Positions 20,880 through 33,324 of a stretch of DNA of 64,000 bases are shown here, in pieces (position 1 is the stretch's first letter; each line of letters begins with the position of its first letter). Position numbers and translations under genes: made by a program. Source of the stretch: Adiantum capillus-veneris (lineage: Eukaryota; Streptophyta; Polypodiopsida; Polypodiales; Pteridaceae). The DNA lies in NCBI GenBank assembly GCA_014529385.2, contig CM043962.1:129518074-129582073 (forward strand), written 5' to 3'. The notes beneath the pieces are model-generated. The model had not been told where the DNA came from and did not search any database. It worked only from the letters and a program-made list of their open reading frames with translations.

Positions 20880-22010
20880 GACAAAACTAGCAAAAGATTA
20901 TGGGAAAATTTTGGCAGAGTCTTCTTTGTATTTGGGACTATGTCAACCAAAATACAAGACAAAATGACCAAGTATGTCACTCACAAAGCATAAAAGAGGG
21001 CAATGCCTCTCAAAAGCACACTGTATAGAGACCAATTGAGGTCAAACAGACCATAGACCACCAACTGGGCGTCAAAAGCACCTATACCACTCTATACATG
21101 CCCTATGGCTAGGCCTCGTAAGGGATGCTTCAGCTACTTGTATCATTGAAGGTATCTCCACATTTAACAATACCCTAGCTCAATGAAACCTCAGGCTATC
21201 AACCCTCAACAATGTAGGTTATGTAGCAAAACATATAGCCAGTCTCAGGAATGGCTATCATTTGGACCAAGTCTCAGCAATGGCCGGGATTGCTGTACTA
21301 GCCAAAGATGGCTCCAAAAAAGCGCACAATGACAGTATCCACAAAGACGTACAAGTCTGCCATGACGCTCAAACAGGCACCAAAAGCATGTGCATGCAAA
21401 GAAATAGCCATGCAGGGGGTCAAACTGCTCTCAAAAGAGCTCAAACACTGTCAAAAGTGCCAACATATGCATGTACGCATAAAAAATGCTCCCATTGGAA
21501 CCAGAATATTGCAAGCATTGAAACCTATAGCCTATGAGTCAATGCTGATGTTGTAGCCAAAGCCAAAATTGAGGCTGAGAAGCACAGAGGAAGCTAACCA
21601 AGCCGCTCTATGTACCCGTACATATACTTGTATCTATACCAATAGTCGAAAAAGACAATGCTATCAAACTCTCACTCTACGTGTGCGTATGAGTCCACTC
21701 CAAAAGAGGCTACACAGTCTCAAATGAGCCGTGGGCTCTTGTCGATGGAAGAGACTACAACAATGGTACCTATAATGGCTATGGCAACTCTGCAACACAA
21801 ACTACCAGAAAGAGAGCTGAAAAATGCAGCTCCTAAACCGTAGCTCGAAAGAGGTTTCTGATGGCACGAATGGCTCCGAAAGGGGGTTTAAACCACACGA
21901 CACCTGTTGGAAATGCTCTCAGAATGCTCAATTTGTCGATGCCAAATTTGGAACCCTGTTTACACTCTTGAAAGTGCACACGCACGTGGAAGCGATTTTG
22001 GGATAGAATA
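20880..22010 (-). other. Leader of the decayed copia, noncoding
   Basis: No convincing frame is visible. Plus-strand phrases such as 'caaaagcac', 'gctcaaa' and 'gtctcagcaatggc' recur loosely, suggesting old short duplications. Confidence 0.4.
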
Positions 22011-22063
22011 GCTCTGATATTAGATGGAGAGGAGTCAAGAGCACATCGGAAGAGGAAGAGGAA

Positions 22064-22111
22064 TACGCACACACACTCACTCACACACAAACACACACAC
22101 ACACACACACC
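22064..22111. repeat. (CA)n-rich microsatellite
   Basis: CA dinucleotides run here with a few interruptions, inside the presumed 5' LTR of the decayed copia. Confidence 0.85.
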
Positions 22112-22390
22112 ACCATAGCCACACACAGGTTGGAGGAGGAGAGCCAACACACACTGTGTGCCCCCTTTGTTTCTTCTCTATCTTATGCCCTTAAGCACAA
22201 TACACACTCTACTTAGTATTAGTGGCTCACACAAGTGTATAGCTGTACACTTAGGGTTAGTAGCAGTTAGTGATGGGCGGTCGGCTACATGGCCATGAAA
22301 CCCAAGAATGGGATCAACAATGGGATATTGTCCTTTGAAGACAAATTTGTTATCTAAGTGAAATTCCTTCCATTATTTGACACTTGTGTT

Positions 22391-22401
22391 GTTCTTATTA
22401 A
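22391..22401. repeat. Target-site duplication of the SINE, left
   Basis: The plus strand reads GTTCTTATTAA, identical to 22783-22793. Confidence 0.85.
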
Positions 22402-22782
22402 TAATTAAAAAACCAACACACCAGAGGGCCCATAGGAGGAGGTTCTTATCCCTTCCAAATATTAGCCATGTTACATGGCCGGGCAAGGGCCACGTACCAT
22501 CAAGCAAGAGCCACGCATAGGAATCCCCATGGACACCTAAATGATGCACCATGTGTTGGGAACGATAGAGAGAACTCATAGCAAATAGCTATGAACCTTC
22601 TCCTCGGGTGACCCACCCCAGAAGGAGGATGCACTCGAGTGTCCAAGGGAAAGAGCCCTAGCGACATGAACACGAATTGAGCACAAGGTGTCCCTCTAGA
22701 GTGAGACTCAACGGGGGACTTGAACCCACAACCCATAGGTTGAGAGGCCAAAGCCTTACCGTTATACCAACTCTTTGGGGAC
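22402..22782 (-). mobile_element. tRNA-derived SINE, 381 bp
   Basis: On the minus strand the element starts with a tRNA-like head holding an A box (TGGTATAACGGTAAGGC, 22769 to 22753) and a B box (GGTTCAAGTCC, 22726 to 22716), the internal RNA polymerase III promoter. About 300 bp of unrelated body follow, ending in a T-rich tail (GGTTTTTTAATTA). Exact 11-bp direct repeats flank it. It would be mobilised by LINE enzymes. It is inserted into a LINE in the same orientation. Confidence 0.8.
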
Positions 22783-22793
22783 GTTCTTATTAA
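22783..22793. repeat. Target-site duplication of the SINE, right
   Basis: The plus strand reads GTTCTTATTAA, identical to 22391-22401. Confidence 0.85.
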
Positions 22794-25560
22794 AATTTAG
22801 ATAAGACCAGACAGTAATCAATCTAGCCCATTCCACTAGCCACCTTGCGATCACATTTTGGCATTGTCCCTCATGGCCTTTGTCATAACAGCCGAGGCTT
22901 GATCTTGCCTCCTAATTTCAACATAAAATTTGCACCCTGGGCCTCCACATGAGTACTAGGGTTTAGTACTTTGAGGCCCCCTTGCTCCACTGGTCTTGCT
23001 ATAGCCTCTCAGCTTGCCCACTGCCAAGGTAGCGAGTCTTTATTGTTGTTTTTCCAGAGGATTCTTTTTACCAATTTTAAGGACTCCTTCCAGTTGCATT
23101 TGGCTATCTTATGCAATGGGCCATTAAATTCTATATATGGTAGCATAAACGAGTTGATCACTTTCAATCTGCTTGCAAAAGGGAGGAGCACATACTTCCA
23201 CCTATGTATCTTGCTCCTTGTCTTATCCAATACCCATGAAAATCTTTGCTTGTGGGTTATATCCACCCCCAGAGGGGCTCCCAAGTGCTAATACCGCCCC
23301 TTTGGACACAATCTTCCCGGACCACATTGTCAGATCAAGCGAGTCATCTTCTAAGAGGGAGATCAATTTAGATTTTTCAATATTGGACTTCGACCCTAAC
23401 GCAATGGAACACGTTTGCACTATCTCTAGAGCCATCCTGATCACCCGAGGACAAGCTTTGAGAAAGAGTAGTGAATCATCCGCAAACAGCTTCGCCAAGA
23501 ATTAGTCCTTATTGGGAAGGGAAATCCCTTGAATCTCCCCTCTATAGGCACTATCTTCAAGCATTGTTACCGGGGGATGAGATCCAATGGCAAACAACAG
23601 AGGAGCCAGTGGGCAAACTTGCTTAATAGATCTTTTAACCTTAAATTCCCCCACAATCTGTTGATTAAATAAGAGCTCAGATTGCTACCAGCACCCAATG
23701 TGCTTACTAGCTGATACATCTGCAGGCCGAAGCACAGTGATTTCATGACCTCTTTGATAAAAGACCATGTGATCCTACTCTTTGTCTAGATCCAATTGCA
23801 GTAAGACACACTTTTGCTTAGTGAATTCTGCAAACTCTATGCCTATCATTGATGCCAGAATGTTGTCGTAAATTGATCTTCTTTTATAAATCCGTGATGG
23901 TGGGGGGTGATGACCTTGTGTAGTAGGGGAGAGAGATTGAGAGCAACAGTTTTGGTGATTATTTTGTACGACACTGACATCATAGTTATAGGGCACAGTG
24001 CTTTAGGGATTGATTTGATAAGGCCTCTTTTGACACTACAGTCAAGAGCTCCATTAACTAGGGCTTGGTTAGCCATCTACGTGATTGAATACTTAAGCTC
24101 CACCCAAAATTCCTTGAAGAACTTTGCATTCATGTTGTCCCATGCATGAGACTTCTCTTTGCCTAAATCTTGCATCACTAAAGAACATTCCTCCTTGAAG
24201 AACGCCTTCTCCAGAATGTTGGTGTCTAAAAGTGAAAGCATTTTTTTTGACACTTCCCAAGAAGAGTAGCTCTGGCTCCATCCATTTCCGAGGAGCGGGT
24301 CTCAGGCTAGCCAATGATCTGTTGCAAGTGATTAAGCATCATATGAGCCATTTCATCCAGGTCCTTAATCTCCTTTCCTTTCACATCGGACAATGAGTGG
24401 ACAATACCTCTATTTCTCTTGACTTTGAGAACCCTGAAAAGTGGGATTGATTAGTTGCCTCTAGCTGGAGGAAGGTCTCTCTAGATAGGATTCTGGTCTT
24501 CTTCACCTTCTTGAGTTATTGTTCTTTCAGGTTGCATTTTGCTTCAAGCCACCTTCTGTGTGGGCTTCAAAAGCCGACCCTTCTTGTTTGTTGGTGGTTA
24601 ACCACTCTACTTTGGTTGCAAGTTTCTTTAATCGCTCCTCATAGTGTTTCTTTCTTCTAGGGCATGCAATCATGATTGATTTTTAAATATTCTTGGTGAA
24701 GATATCCTAGGCCTTAGATCCATATCTTTACTAATCTTTCTTATAGCTTTTAAGACTAGGCTTTTGAAGATAGGGTCTTTAAATATATGAGCTCCTGTTG
24801 TCAGAAGATTTGATCCTTGGGGGAAATGACCTTCTCCTTTGGTTTTTTGGAATTTCATGCTTAATGGTAGGTGATCCGATAGGCATTGTGAAGTTACCAC
24901 TCTCATCTCAAGAAATGGCAGCAACCAATGGGCTTGATGAGAATAATAACATCTATCCAATTGAGATTTTGTGTCAACATGCTGCAAGCTTGTATACGTG
25001 AATCCTAGCATGCTATTCCATGGACCCACCTCCCACAAGTCCATTAAAGCCCACTTCTCACACAAGCTTTTCCATATGGATCCCTTTAAACCCGCAAGCA
25101 TGTTCAATGAGCCTATTCTATACTTTCTCTTCTCCACCATATTGAAGTCTCCCATCAGGAGCCATTCCCCTTCCACGTGAATGCCTTCCAGGTTATCCCA
25201 AAGCTTTTCTCTTTCCTTCGCCACGTAGGGACCATATATGTTGACGATGGTGATCTTTTGGTCCACCCACTTGATCTTTGTCCCCAAGGCTCTCCCTGAT
25301 GGATGGTTGAACACCACCTTGGGCTCTAGGTCCATGTCCACGACTGTCAAGACACCAATGTACCCATCACCACCCTATCCATAAAGTATAAGCTTATTTT
25401 CCAATGCTTGTTTTCTTTTACTTGTGGCATCGAGGTGATGCTCTTGGACAGCCCAACAGTTGACTTGTTTTACTTTTCTAACTTCCTCCTAGAAGAGGAA
25501 GCTCTTCTTCTGGGTCTTGAGTCCCTTCACGTTCCATGAAAGAATAATCAGCTCCTCCAT
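22794..25560 (-). pseudogene. LINE ORF2: endonuclease and reverse transcriptase, broken
   Basis: From ATG 25560 the minus strand reads LILSWNVKGL, the start of an APE-type endonuclease. At 24670-25350 this continues with VNIYGPY, the catalytic-region MGDFNM, and SDHLPLSM. RT segments follow in several frames: a YKIITK region near 23990, LFADDSLLFL with the catalytic Asp pair near 23480, and the post-palm region FASRLKVINSFMLPYIEFNGPL near 23150, then GGLKVLNPSTH near 22950. Stops and frameshifts are frequent. It would nick target DNA and prime cDNA synthesis there. Confidence 0.85.
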
Positions 25561-25562
25561 TA

Positions 25563-26787
25563 CTAAGATAGGGGAACAAACTCCTCCACCTCTAGACACT
25601 CTCCTCCTGTGCTCTCTTTCATGATGTCCTCCTCCATTGGTCCTTTCCCATTCCCTTAGATTATCATGGGGTTATCCGGGTTGGCATCCCAAAGAACCTT
25701 GAAAATATTATCATAGAGGAAGGGGGTTTTGGAGGATTCTGGCAGGTCTTATTTCATCTTCCCTATTGCCCACTCTTGGTATTTAAAGCACTTACATAAG
25801 ATGTTGGGAATATGCTACCATCCTTCCTCCTTCTTCCTGAATGTGGGTGGGAGGACTATCTTTTGCATCATTGGGGATGTCGTTTTTTGTTGGGAAATTG
25901 CGCTGAAGCGGTATGTAGAAGTGGCCTTACCATTAAAATTTTGGGCTTTGGGGGACTTCTTCAACTTCTCTAGTATTTCCTTGTTTGATTAGCAGCAAAA
26001 CCTTTAGCTCTATTTGATGGTACAAACAGTGGGGTGCCTACTACAACTTCTAGGAGGTCTTTTATGTCACCTCTCAGCTAGAGCGGTAGATTAACAAAGT
26101 CCACCCACACTAGACACATATCCTAGAAAGCATCAGAGAATTCAAATGAAGGATCCCAAGGAAGCACACTTACTGGCGAGCGGTTGAAGAACAGTGGGCT
26201 TTTGGCAAGAACTTTGGCCATCGTTGCCTTGTTGCTAAATTGAACCAAGAAGAAGCCCTTTGCAAGGTATTGGACATTAACCACAGATCCACTTTGATTA
26301 AGGACAAGAGATCTATGTAACCAGTTAGTTAGTTTTGCTTTAGAAGGAACCCTACCCATAAAACCAAAGACCAAAATGGATTTGGCAAGCTCAGCGAGTT
26401 ACCTTTTGATAAGAGCAGGTGGAACAACGACAGTGAGTACATCCTCAACTTCCACCTTGGGTAGAAGCGTTTTTTTTAGAGCCTGGTGTCCCCTTTGGCA
26501 TCATTATGAGTGGATGCCTCCATTTCCTCCAGTGATCTTTTGTTTAGTGATAGTGCACTCAAAATCTCCGTGAGTTCTTTCTCAAATCTTGTTTTGCAGC
26601 CTTTTAATTTGTCCTTGTTCATCCTAGCCAAGTCTTTCTAGACATATCCTTCGTCAGTCTTATCAACATGTTGCACCTAGTCCTCATTAGCACCACCTCC
26701 ACTCTGATCGGACGACGACAGGCCCTTGGATGACCCTACTGTACCCAACACCGAATCCGCATAAGTTCGTTTGGATCCCTTCTCCAT
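25563..26787 (-). pseudogene. LINE ORF1, DUF4283-like, broken
   Basis: From ATG 26787 a frame starts MEKGSKRTYADSVLG. After stops, 26123-26374 encodes the pattern typical of plant LINE ORF1 (DUF4283): GFFLVQFSNKATMAKVLAKS, FFNRSPVSVLPW and then VWVDFVNLPL. The zinc-knuckle end is not clear. The stop at 25563-25565 lies two bases before the ORF2 ATG, a spacing that fits re-initiation of translation in a two-cistron LINE. Confidence 0.75.
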
Positions 26788-26900
26788 TGCAAAATATGTC
26801 TGGCTAGCTTCGGCATGCACTAAGCCCTTATCACCTCACTGCAAGCCAAGGTCGTGCCCTTGAGCCCAACCCCTCAGAGCAAAGTAGAGAAACCCATCGC

Positions 26901-27256
26901 TTAGTAATACCTAGGCTAAAGGTGGGAACTAAAGGCTCCTTTGCAAGGAGAGCCACGTGTGCTTATTATACCAAAGGTGTTGAAGATAAAACGTGCATAA
27001 GATGTTGAAACACCTCCAAGGCCCTAAATATACCTATGTTATGTGAGATCAAGATACTTTTTGCGTGTGCGAGGTCAGCGGCCCACGGCGCCGCCAAGGA
27101 CTTGCAAGAAAGGACCACCCACTCCACCTTTCCCACACCACCCAGGGCGGAGGAGCTCAGTCTAAAGGCAATAAACCTGCTTGCTTGCGCTCCACCTATT
27201 TCACATTTTGACCTCTATGCACCACCAGGGCGATGCGCTTTCAGTTAGAGTATCAC
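26901..27256. other. Flank between the LINE and the first gypsy element
   Basis: It is a GC-richer stretch with no supported gene. It ends in ATCAC (27252-27256), the target duplication of the gypsy element. Confidence 0.5.
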
Positions 27257-27898
<642 letters not shown>

Positions 27899-27902
27899 TT
27901 TT

Positions 27903-27920
27903 TGGCACTGTTGCCATGGA
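27903..27920 (+). other. Degenerate primer binding site
   Basis: TGGCACTGTTGCCATGGA resembles the TGGCGCCGTTGCCGGGGA site found intact in the second gypsy element, with four differences. Confidence 0.65.
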
Positions 27921-28924
27921 CAGCCTTGCATTTAGCTTGAGGAGCACTCAGTGCTACCTCTGGAAGCTTTTCTTCCATCTATTTTCTTTTTTTGTATGGG
28001 TTCTATGAGAATTGTTTAGTGATTGCTGTAAAGGAAAATTAGCAGGTTTTTGGCATATTATGTTAGTAATTGTAAGCTTTGTTAGTGCTGCATTGTACTA
28101 GTTTTTGTTAGTTTTGCAAGATCTGTATTGCACAGGTGTTAGTAGAGTTGTTAGTGAGTGTAGACAGTGAGAACTAGAGTATATAGTGAGCAGCAGAGTT
28201 GACTATGTGTGAGTGTGCAATCTTGTGTTAGATAGTTAATTGGCTATTAATTAGTTGTTAATTAGTTGCAAGGAGGTTAGACAGAGCTCCTAGGAGCTGC
28301 TGTGTGCGTGTGGGAGCTTGGCGTCCACGCGGCCACATTATCCTCATAAAAAGTTTTTTAAAAAATAAAAATTAAAAGACGCTCGGGATATTTGGCACTA
28401 AAAAGAAATTTGGAAGTTAAAATTAAAAAATTATTATTCTAAAAGGAAGGGATCCGGGTCTTTCCCCAAGCCCAAGCCCAAGACCAAGCCCAAGCCTAAG
28501 CCTAAGCCTAGGCCTAGGCGTCGGCCCTCAGTCGTATGATATACTACTCACACTACCTTATATATAAAGAGTAGGATCTCAAGTGAAGGGAGGGCATGTG
28601 GGACAAGTTCCTCAAGTCCACCATCCCCTTCACCCTTTGGACTTACTAATTCTAGCATTCTCCCCACCTAGAAAAAGACTAGTTTTAGGATTTTGAGGGT
28701 TGTACGTAATCGAATCGGGGGTTGTAAAGCACGGAACATCCCCCTAGCTAAGACGCTCATTTTGAGCTATCATACGCCATAATCCATGGCTCGGTTAAAA
28801 CTTGAAGGAAGCCTTTAGTAGAGCCCGAAATGGAGCTAACGGTGTAAATGAGGGGGGTAGGGAAGTAAATTCTCCATTCATGACCAATGTTTTTGTCTTA
28901 TAAGACTAGATATCTCCTACAAGT
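27921..28924 (+). other. 5' leader of the 13.3-kb gypsy, noncoding
   Basis: About 1 kb without a long frame. It holds a hexamer-like run of 'cccaag' and 'cctaag' units at about 28466-28516. Confidence 0.6.
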
Positions 28925-30915
28925 GTGTACCAATCGTATACACCTATGCGTCCTCGTACTCATGTAGCTTCTACCCCTCCCATTGCTTCAACAACCTATG
29001 ATCCACAACCACAACACCCAAGCTCTTATTTCAATGGGACCATACCGGCTAGCATTAGCATGTCCCATCCAACTTCTACTATGCCTAGGGCCACACATAT
29101 GAACTTTGGGCCACCACATGGCACAACATCGTACCAAACTTGGAACCCAAGGGCTTCCTATGCACCAAGCCCAATGCCAATACCTACTCCACATGTAGTC
29201 TCTGGAACGCCTTCACCCACGGTGACTTGGCAACGTTTGCTCAACTGAGAATATGCATCACACACTTGATAGAGAGCCTAGAAGTAAGGCAATACAAATA
29301 GCCAAGCTCACACAAAAATTTAGTGGAGATGGGGATGTGAGAAAGCATATCAAAGTGTTTGAACAAATATGCAATTCCCTAGGAGAACACAACGGCCTAC
29401 ATAAGAGTAATGCTTTAAGCCTAACCTTAAGTGGGAAGGCTGGGGATTGGTATAGAACCCTAAGGGTGGAAGAAAAAACAATTTACCCTACTCTTAGGAG
29501 ACTGTTCTGTCTCGAAAGAATACATACGAGAGGGAGTGCTTTGGGGTGTAGCCTCTCAGCTCCATAAAGCCCAACGGGAGGAAGGAGAGTTGGTGAGAGA
29601 CTTTATTAGTCGCTTGAAGAATTTGAATTCTTGTTGTAATCCAAATGAGCGCTTCACTAGTAATCAATTGCTCGATAGATTCATTAGGGGATTACGACAT
29701 AAGGATATCTACAATGGCCTAGTCATTAGAGGTATCACCACCTGGGAAGCAGTCACCACCAATGCGATCCAATTGGAGGATAATTTATTGATTCAAGGGA
29801 ACGAGTGTCTGTTGAGCCTAAATCTACTAGCTCGCAAGCATCGGGGCATCAACCAATGACCCTAAAGCCTATTGCTAAGGAGCCAAAGATATCTGAGATG
29901 ACTTTAGCAGATCTCACTAAGGCCATTCAAGAGAGTCTTAGAGACAATCGTGCTCCGCAAAACAATCATATGTGTCCAAGAAGGGAGCAACAATGGTGCT
30001 CAATATGATATGGTCCACATAGTACCAATAAATGCCCTACTTTTAGAGTAAAATTCAATGGGAATTGCAATGCCTGTGGGAGGTATGGTCATCAAGCTAA
30101 GGATTGTATAGTATTTAAGGCACGATGTCCAATAGACCAACCTTAGCATGGACGGATACACCTCGAGTGCTTGCATTGATGCATGCCCCACCTCTTGAAC
30201 AAACGTCACAACACATGGTCCCTAGGGCCCAAAATATTGTTCAAACAACACCCTTACCACCTCCAGTGCTAGGAACACAACCACCACATCCAAGAATCAC
30301 TTTTGTGAATCAAGTGGGTTGGGAATCATCTATTGCTTGTTTGGAAGGTTGTGAGGAAGATATAGACCCTAATATTGCCTATGGAATTGATGCACTTGAA
30401 GAAAGTCCACTATATTACGTGGAGGATTATTGGGGACAAGTCAAACCTATCTATCAAGTAGCTGCTCTTGCGGCAAGAGGCCAAAATATCAATTACATTG
30501 TCAATAGACCACCTCTTCAATGCTATGAGTGTGGAGGTCCACATCATGTGGCTGAGTGGAGAATTATTGGGGACAAGTCAAACCTGTCTATCAAGTAGCT
30601 GCTCTTACGGCAAGAGGCCAAAATATCAATTACACTGTCAAAAGACCACCTCTTCAATGCTATGAGTGTGGAGGTCCACATCATGTGGCTGAGTGTCCTA
30701 TTAGGCTACAAAAGAATGCCACACTAATGCAAACCAATCAAGTGAGCACATCTACAACGCCGATACTCATGTGTAATCGATGTGGCATAGATCATTTGAT
30801 TTCCCAATGTCCGAATAATCCAAATGCACCAAAGATCACGCCATTAAACTTGATTGAGGTTACCGAGGAGCCATCACAAAGTACACCTGTGGTACCAATA
30901 CATGTACTCACATGA
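28925..30915 (+). pseudogene. Gypsy gag remnant with several zinc knuckles
   Basis: Successive plus-strand frames (28925-29248, 29253-29567, 29536-29859, 29805-30008, 30125-30598, 30556-30915) read as one gag broken by frameshifts and stops. The start is Pro-, Ser- and Thr-rich. The capsid-like part includes KIAKL-type and GKAGDWYRTL segments, then GELVRDFISRLKNL. Zinc-knuckle motifs are CNACGRYGHQAKDC near 30069, CYECGGPHHVAE twice (near 30520 and 30658, the first ending in W rather than C) and CNRCGIDHLISQC near 30773. A 137-bp tandem duplication creates the extra knuckle. Confidence 0.85.
30426..30699 (+). repeat. 137-bp tandem duplication inside gag
   Basis: The segment starting 'attattggggacaagtcaaa' occurs at 30426 and again at 30563 with few differences. 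Since 137 is not a multiple of three, it breaks the frame. Confidence 0.9.
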
Positions 30916-30922
30916 TAGATGC

Positions 30923-30926
<4 letters not shown>

Positions 30927-31018
<92 letters not shown>
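30927..31018. repeat. (AT)n microsatellite, 92 bp
   Basis: Pure AT dinucleotides interrupt the element between gag and protease. The Ile/Tyr frames across it are artefacts. Confidence 0.97.
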
Positions 31019-31020
<2 letters not shown>

Positions 31021-31904
31021 TTGAAGAAAGAGACACGGCATCAATTGCCCAATCTCAAAAAAAGAAGAAAACACAAAAGAAGAGATTGCAAACAGGAGCA
31101 AAGTCAGACCCTAGTTCAAGATCCAACATAGGGACTGTGATGACCCTGTATATATGAACGACACCGAAGAGGATTCTGATTCAGGTGAAACCATGGGGAC
31201 CAAAACGACCACTAAGAAAGAAACCAACAAGGAAGATCGTCATGAGCCACAATGGCCAGGATCCAAGAAGAAGATAGGAACTTAAGCAAACCCTACAGAG
31301 GAGATCGAGCGAGTCAAGAAATTAGGGAGTTTGGTAGAAGATACCCAAAGGGATCTAGAGCCAGCACCTAAGCAGATCCAGATTACAGACACAGTGTTCC
31401 CTACACAACAACAACCTCACAAAGTCCAGAGACCCCTAGCCATACCTAGTGTCATCCAAGAAGAAAGTGACTTAAAGTCATGGGAAAGTGGGCGTACTCA
31501 CTTCCTGTTGGAAATAATGTTTAGAGAGGGACTACCTGACCCTATCGAAGAAATGGAGTTTCCATCTTCCCCACGTCAAGGGACTGAAGCCCAAAAAATA
31601 CCGTTAAACATTTCCAAATTGATGGATTTCATGGCTTCAGAAGTCAGAACCACCATCATGTCCAAACTATATGGAGACCCCGAGCTATTCTTAGCTCTTT
31701 GAGATTTCCTCAATGGAGAACTGAAAGTCGAGCTACCACAATTTGCACAAATGGATGGAGCTAGGGAGATGCCAATAGAGGAGGAACACTTAGATCCACA
31801 ACCCAACCTAGATGAGAACTGTGTTGTAGAAATACCTGTTAACAAGTTGGGACAATACTTTGAGGGCGATGAATCCAATCGACCATACCAATCACTACCA
31901 AGGG

Positions 31905-32218
31905 ATTAACTGCTGTGAAGGGAATCCTTGACGGTGGCGCTGGGGCTAGAATTGTGACTAAAAATTGCTGAGAAACTATGGAAAGACCTCACCTTGGGAC
32001 CACAACCATAACAGTGAAGATGGCCAATGGGTCTATTGTTAAACCTATTGGGATGCTAGAAGATCTCAAGATCAAAGTCTTTGGAAACAAAACAAGAAAT
32101 ACCTTCATTGTTATGGATTTCTCCAAGCAGACTATGACATCTGAGATGATCTTAGGACGTCCTTTCATGAAGAAAGCAAAAATGGTGCATGACTGGTTTA
32201 AAAACCATGTCTACTTGT
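31905..32218 (+). pseudogene. Gypsy protease 1 remnant
   Basis: ILDGGAG (LDGGAG at 31927-31944) marks the retropepsin active site. After one stop, the frame continues VKMANGSIVKPIGMLEDL and ends with ILGRPFM, the usual C-terminal part of a gypsy protease. It lies between gag and RT, the standard place. Confidence 0.8.
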
Positions 32219-33324
32219 AGTCCCAAGATTCTGTCATTTGATTGGATCTTGTAACTGGTCAAGCACATCCTCTAGGAAACATGTTTATAATTGATCATAG
32301 ATCTGACACCACAATTCACTCTGCCCCATTTCAGTATTGTTACACATGTAAAGTGGACATTGATGTTGGGGAATATTCTCCTTATATGGATGTACTACCT
32401 GGGATAACTGAGTCGGAGAATGTGGATTGGGTCCACTTAGCAGCAACCATAGACACTTGGGGAAACAGGGGGACGACCTGGGTAACACCTGAGGGGGATG
32501 AAATGCCACCACTCGTACCCTTAAATATGCTAGAAGCAATGCATATAGCTTCTGATAACCTACAAGATGAAGGTTTGACTAGCTTTGGAACTAGTACCGT
32601 CTTACAAAACTATAGCCCACATGATTCGGGGTCAAAATCATCAACTGAAATTGACTCTGAGGACAAAGAATCTGAGTTAATCTTAGTGCAAATGTGGGGA
32701 CAAACCATTCAAGGCCCAGAGGTACCCTAGATGACAATCTATCCAAGGGAGCAGAAGACACAAGTAGCAATTCATCTAGTGATTCTTCACTAGAGATCGG
32801 TCGTAATAAAAAATTAGACAAGAAGAGTAAAAGATATAAGAGGTGATGATATCGAGCAAATGTGCGTGCTAGAATAAATGAAAAGAAATCTATAGCAAAA
32901 TGGCTTTATTATATAGATGCATGTGATGTTCATCGAAAGTTAGTAGATAATTGGGGTGAATACCTTCAAAGCCTTATGTGGTGTAGTCCGCAACCCATTG
33001 ACATCGCACAACTAGAGGCTACAGAGAACCCAAAGTTGAGCCGTATCGTAAGGAGATGACAAAATCGAGAGTTAGCTCAACAACAAAAGGAAGCAGAAGT
33101 GAAATCACAGTTCATAGAACAACAAGACCCCACAGACTTACACCCTGCACCCGATCATTTCAAATCCTACACCACGGTGGAGCGTAAGGTTGTGTATACA
33201 AAGGATCAAAGAAAACCTATCGATGGAAGCAATGGAGTCTATGATGGTCGAGCAATAGTTAAGGAAATAGATTTAGTAGACCCAGTGAGGAGTCCAAACC
33301 TGTCTTCATTGCCCAAGATTTGAC
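32219..33324 (+). pseudogene. Linker region between protease and RT
   Basis: Frames at 32242-32730 and 32862-33323 encode acidic and basic stretches without a recognised domain. Long spacers of this kind also occur in the other gypsy element at the same place (about 55350-56400). Confidence 0.5.

Larger units (their letters stand above)
16970..22288 (-). mobile_element. Decayed Ty1/copia retrotransposon, 3' end truncated
   Basis: Minus-strand gag, zinc knuckle, protease, integrase and RT-RNase H remnants follow in copia order from about 20876 down to 16970. RNase H ends just after its SQSAIALANN/FHSS segment, and no polypurine tract or 3' LTR follows, so the 3' end is lost. At the other end a degenerate primer site (gctctgatatta, 22011-22022) precedes a possible 5' LTR at about 22025-22288. 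Between gag and that site lies about 1.1 kb of noncoding leader. Many stops and frameshifts mark it as old. Confidence 0.75.
22289..26900 (-). mobile_element. LINE (plant L1-like), decayed, with a SINE inserted
   Basis: Two minus-strand cistrons, an ORF1 (26787-25563) and an endonuclease/RT ORF2 (25560 downward), have the plant L1 plan. ORF2-like sequence continues to 22794, is interrupted by a SINE, and goes on weakly below 22391 until it meets the decayed copia. The 3' end and poly-A tail are therefore missing. The 5' limit is not defined; 26900 is approximate. Confidence 0.75.

Noticed and set aside
22700-22782. A functional tRNA gene
   Set aside because: A and B boxes are present but the acceptor ends do not pair, and the flanking duplications show it is a SINE head.
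28466-28516. Telomere-type repeat
   Set aside because: Units are cccaag and cctaag, not the plant telomere unit CCCTAAA, and they lie inside a gypsy leader.
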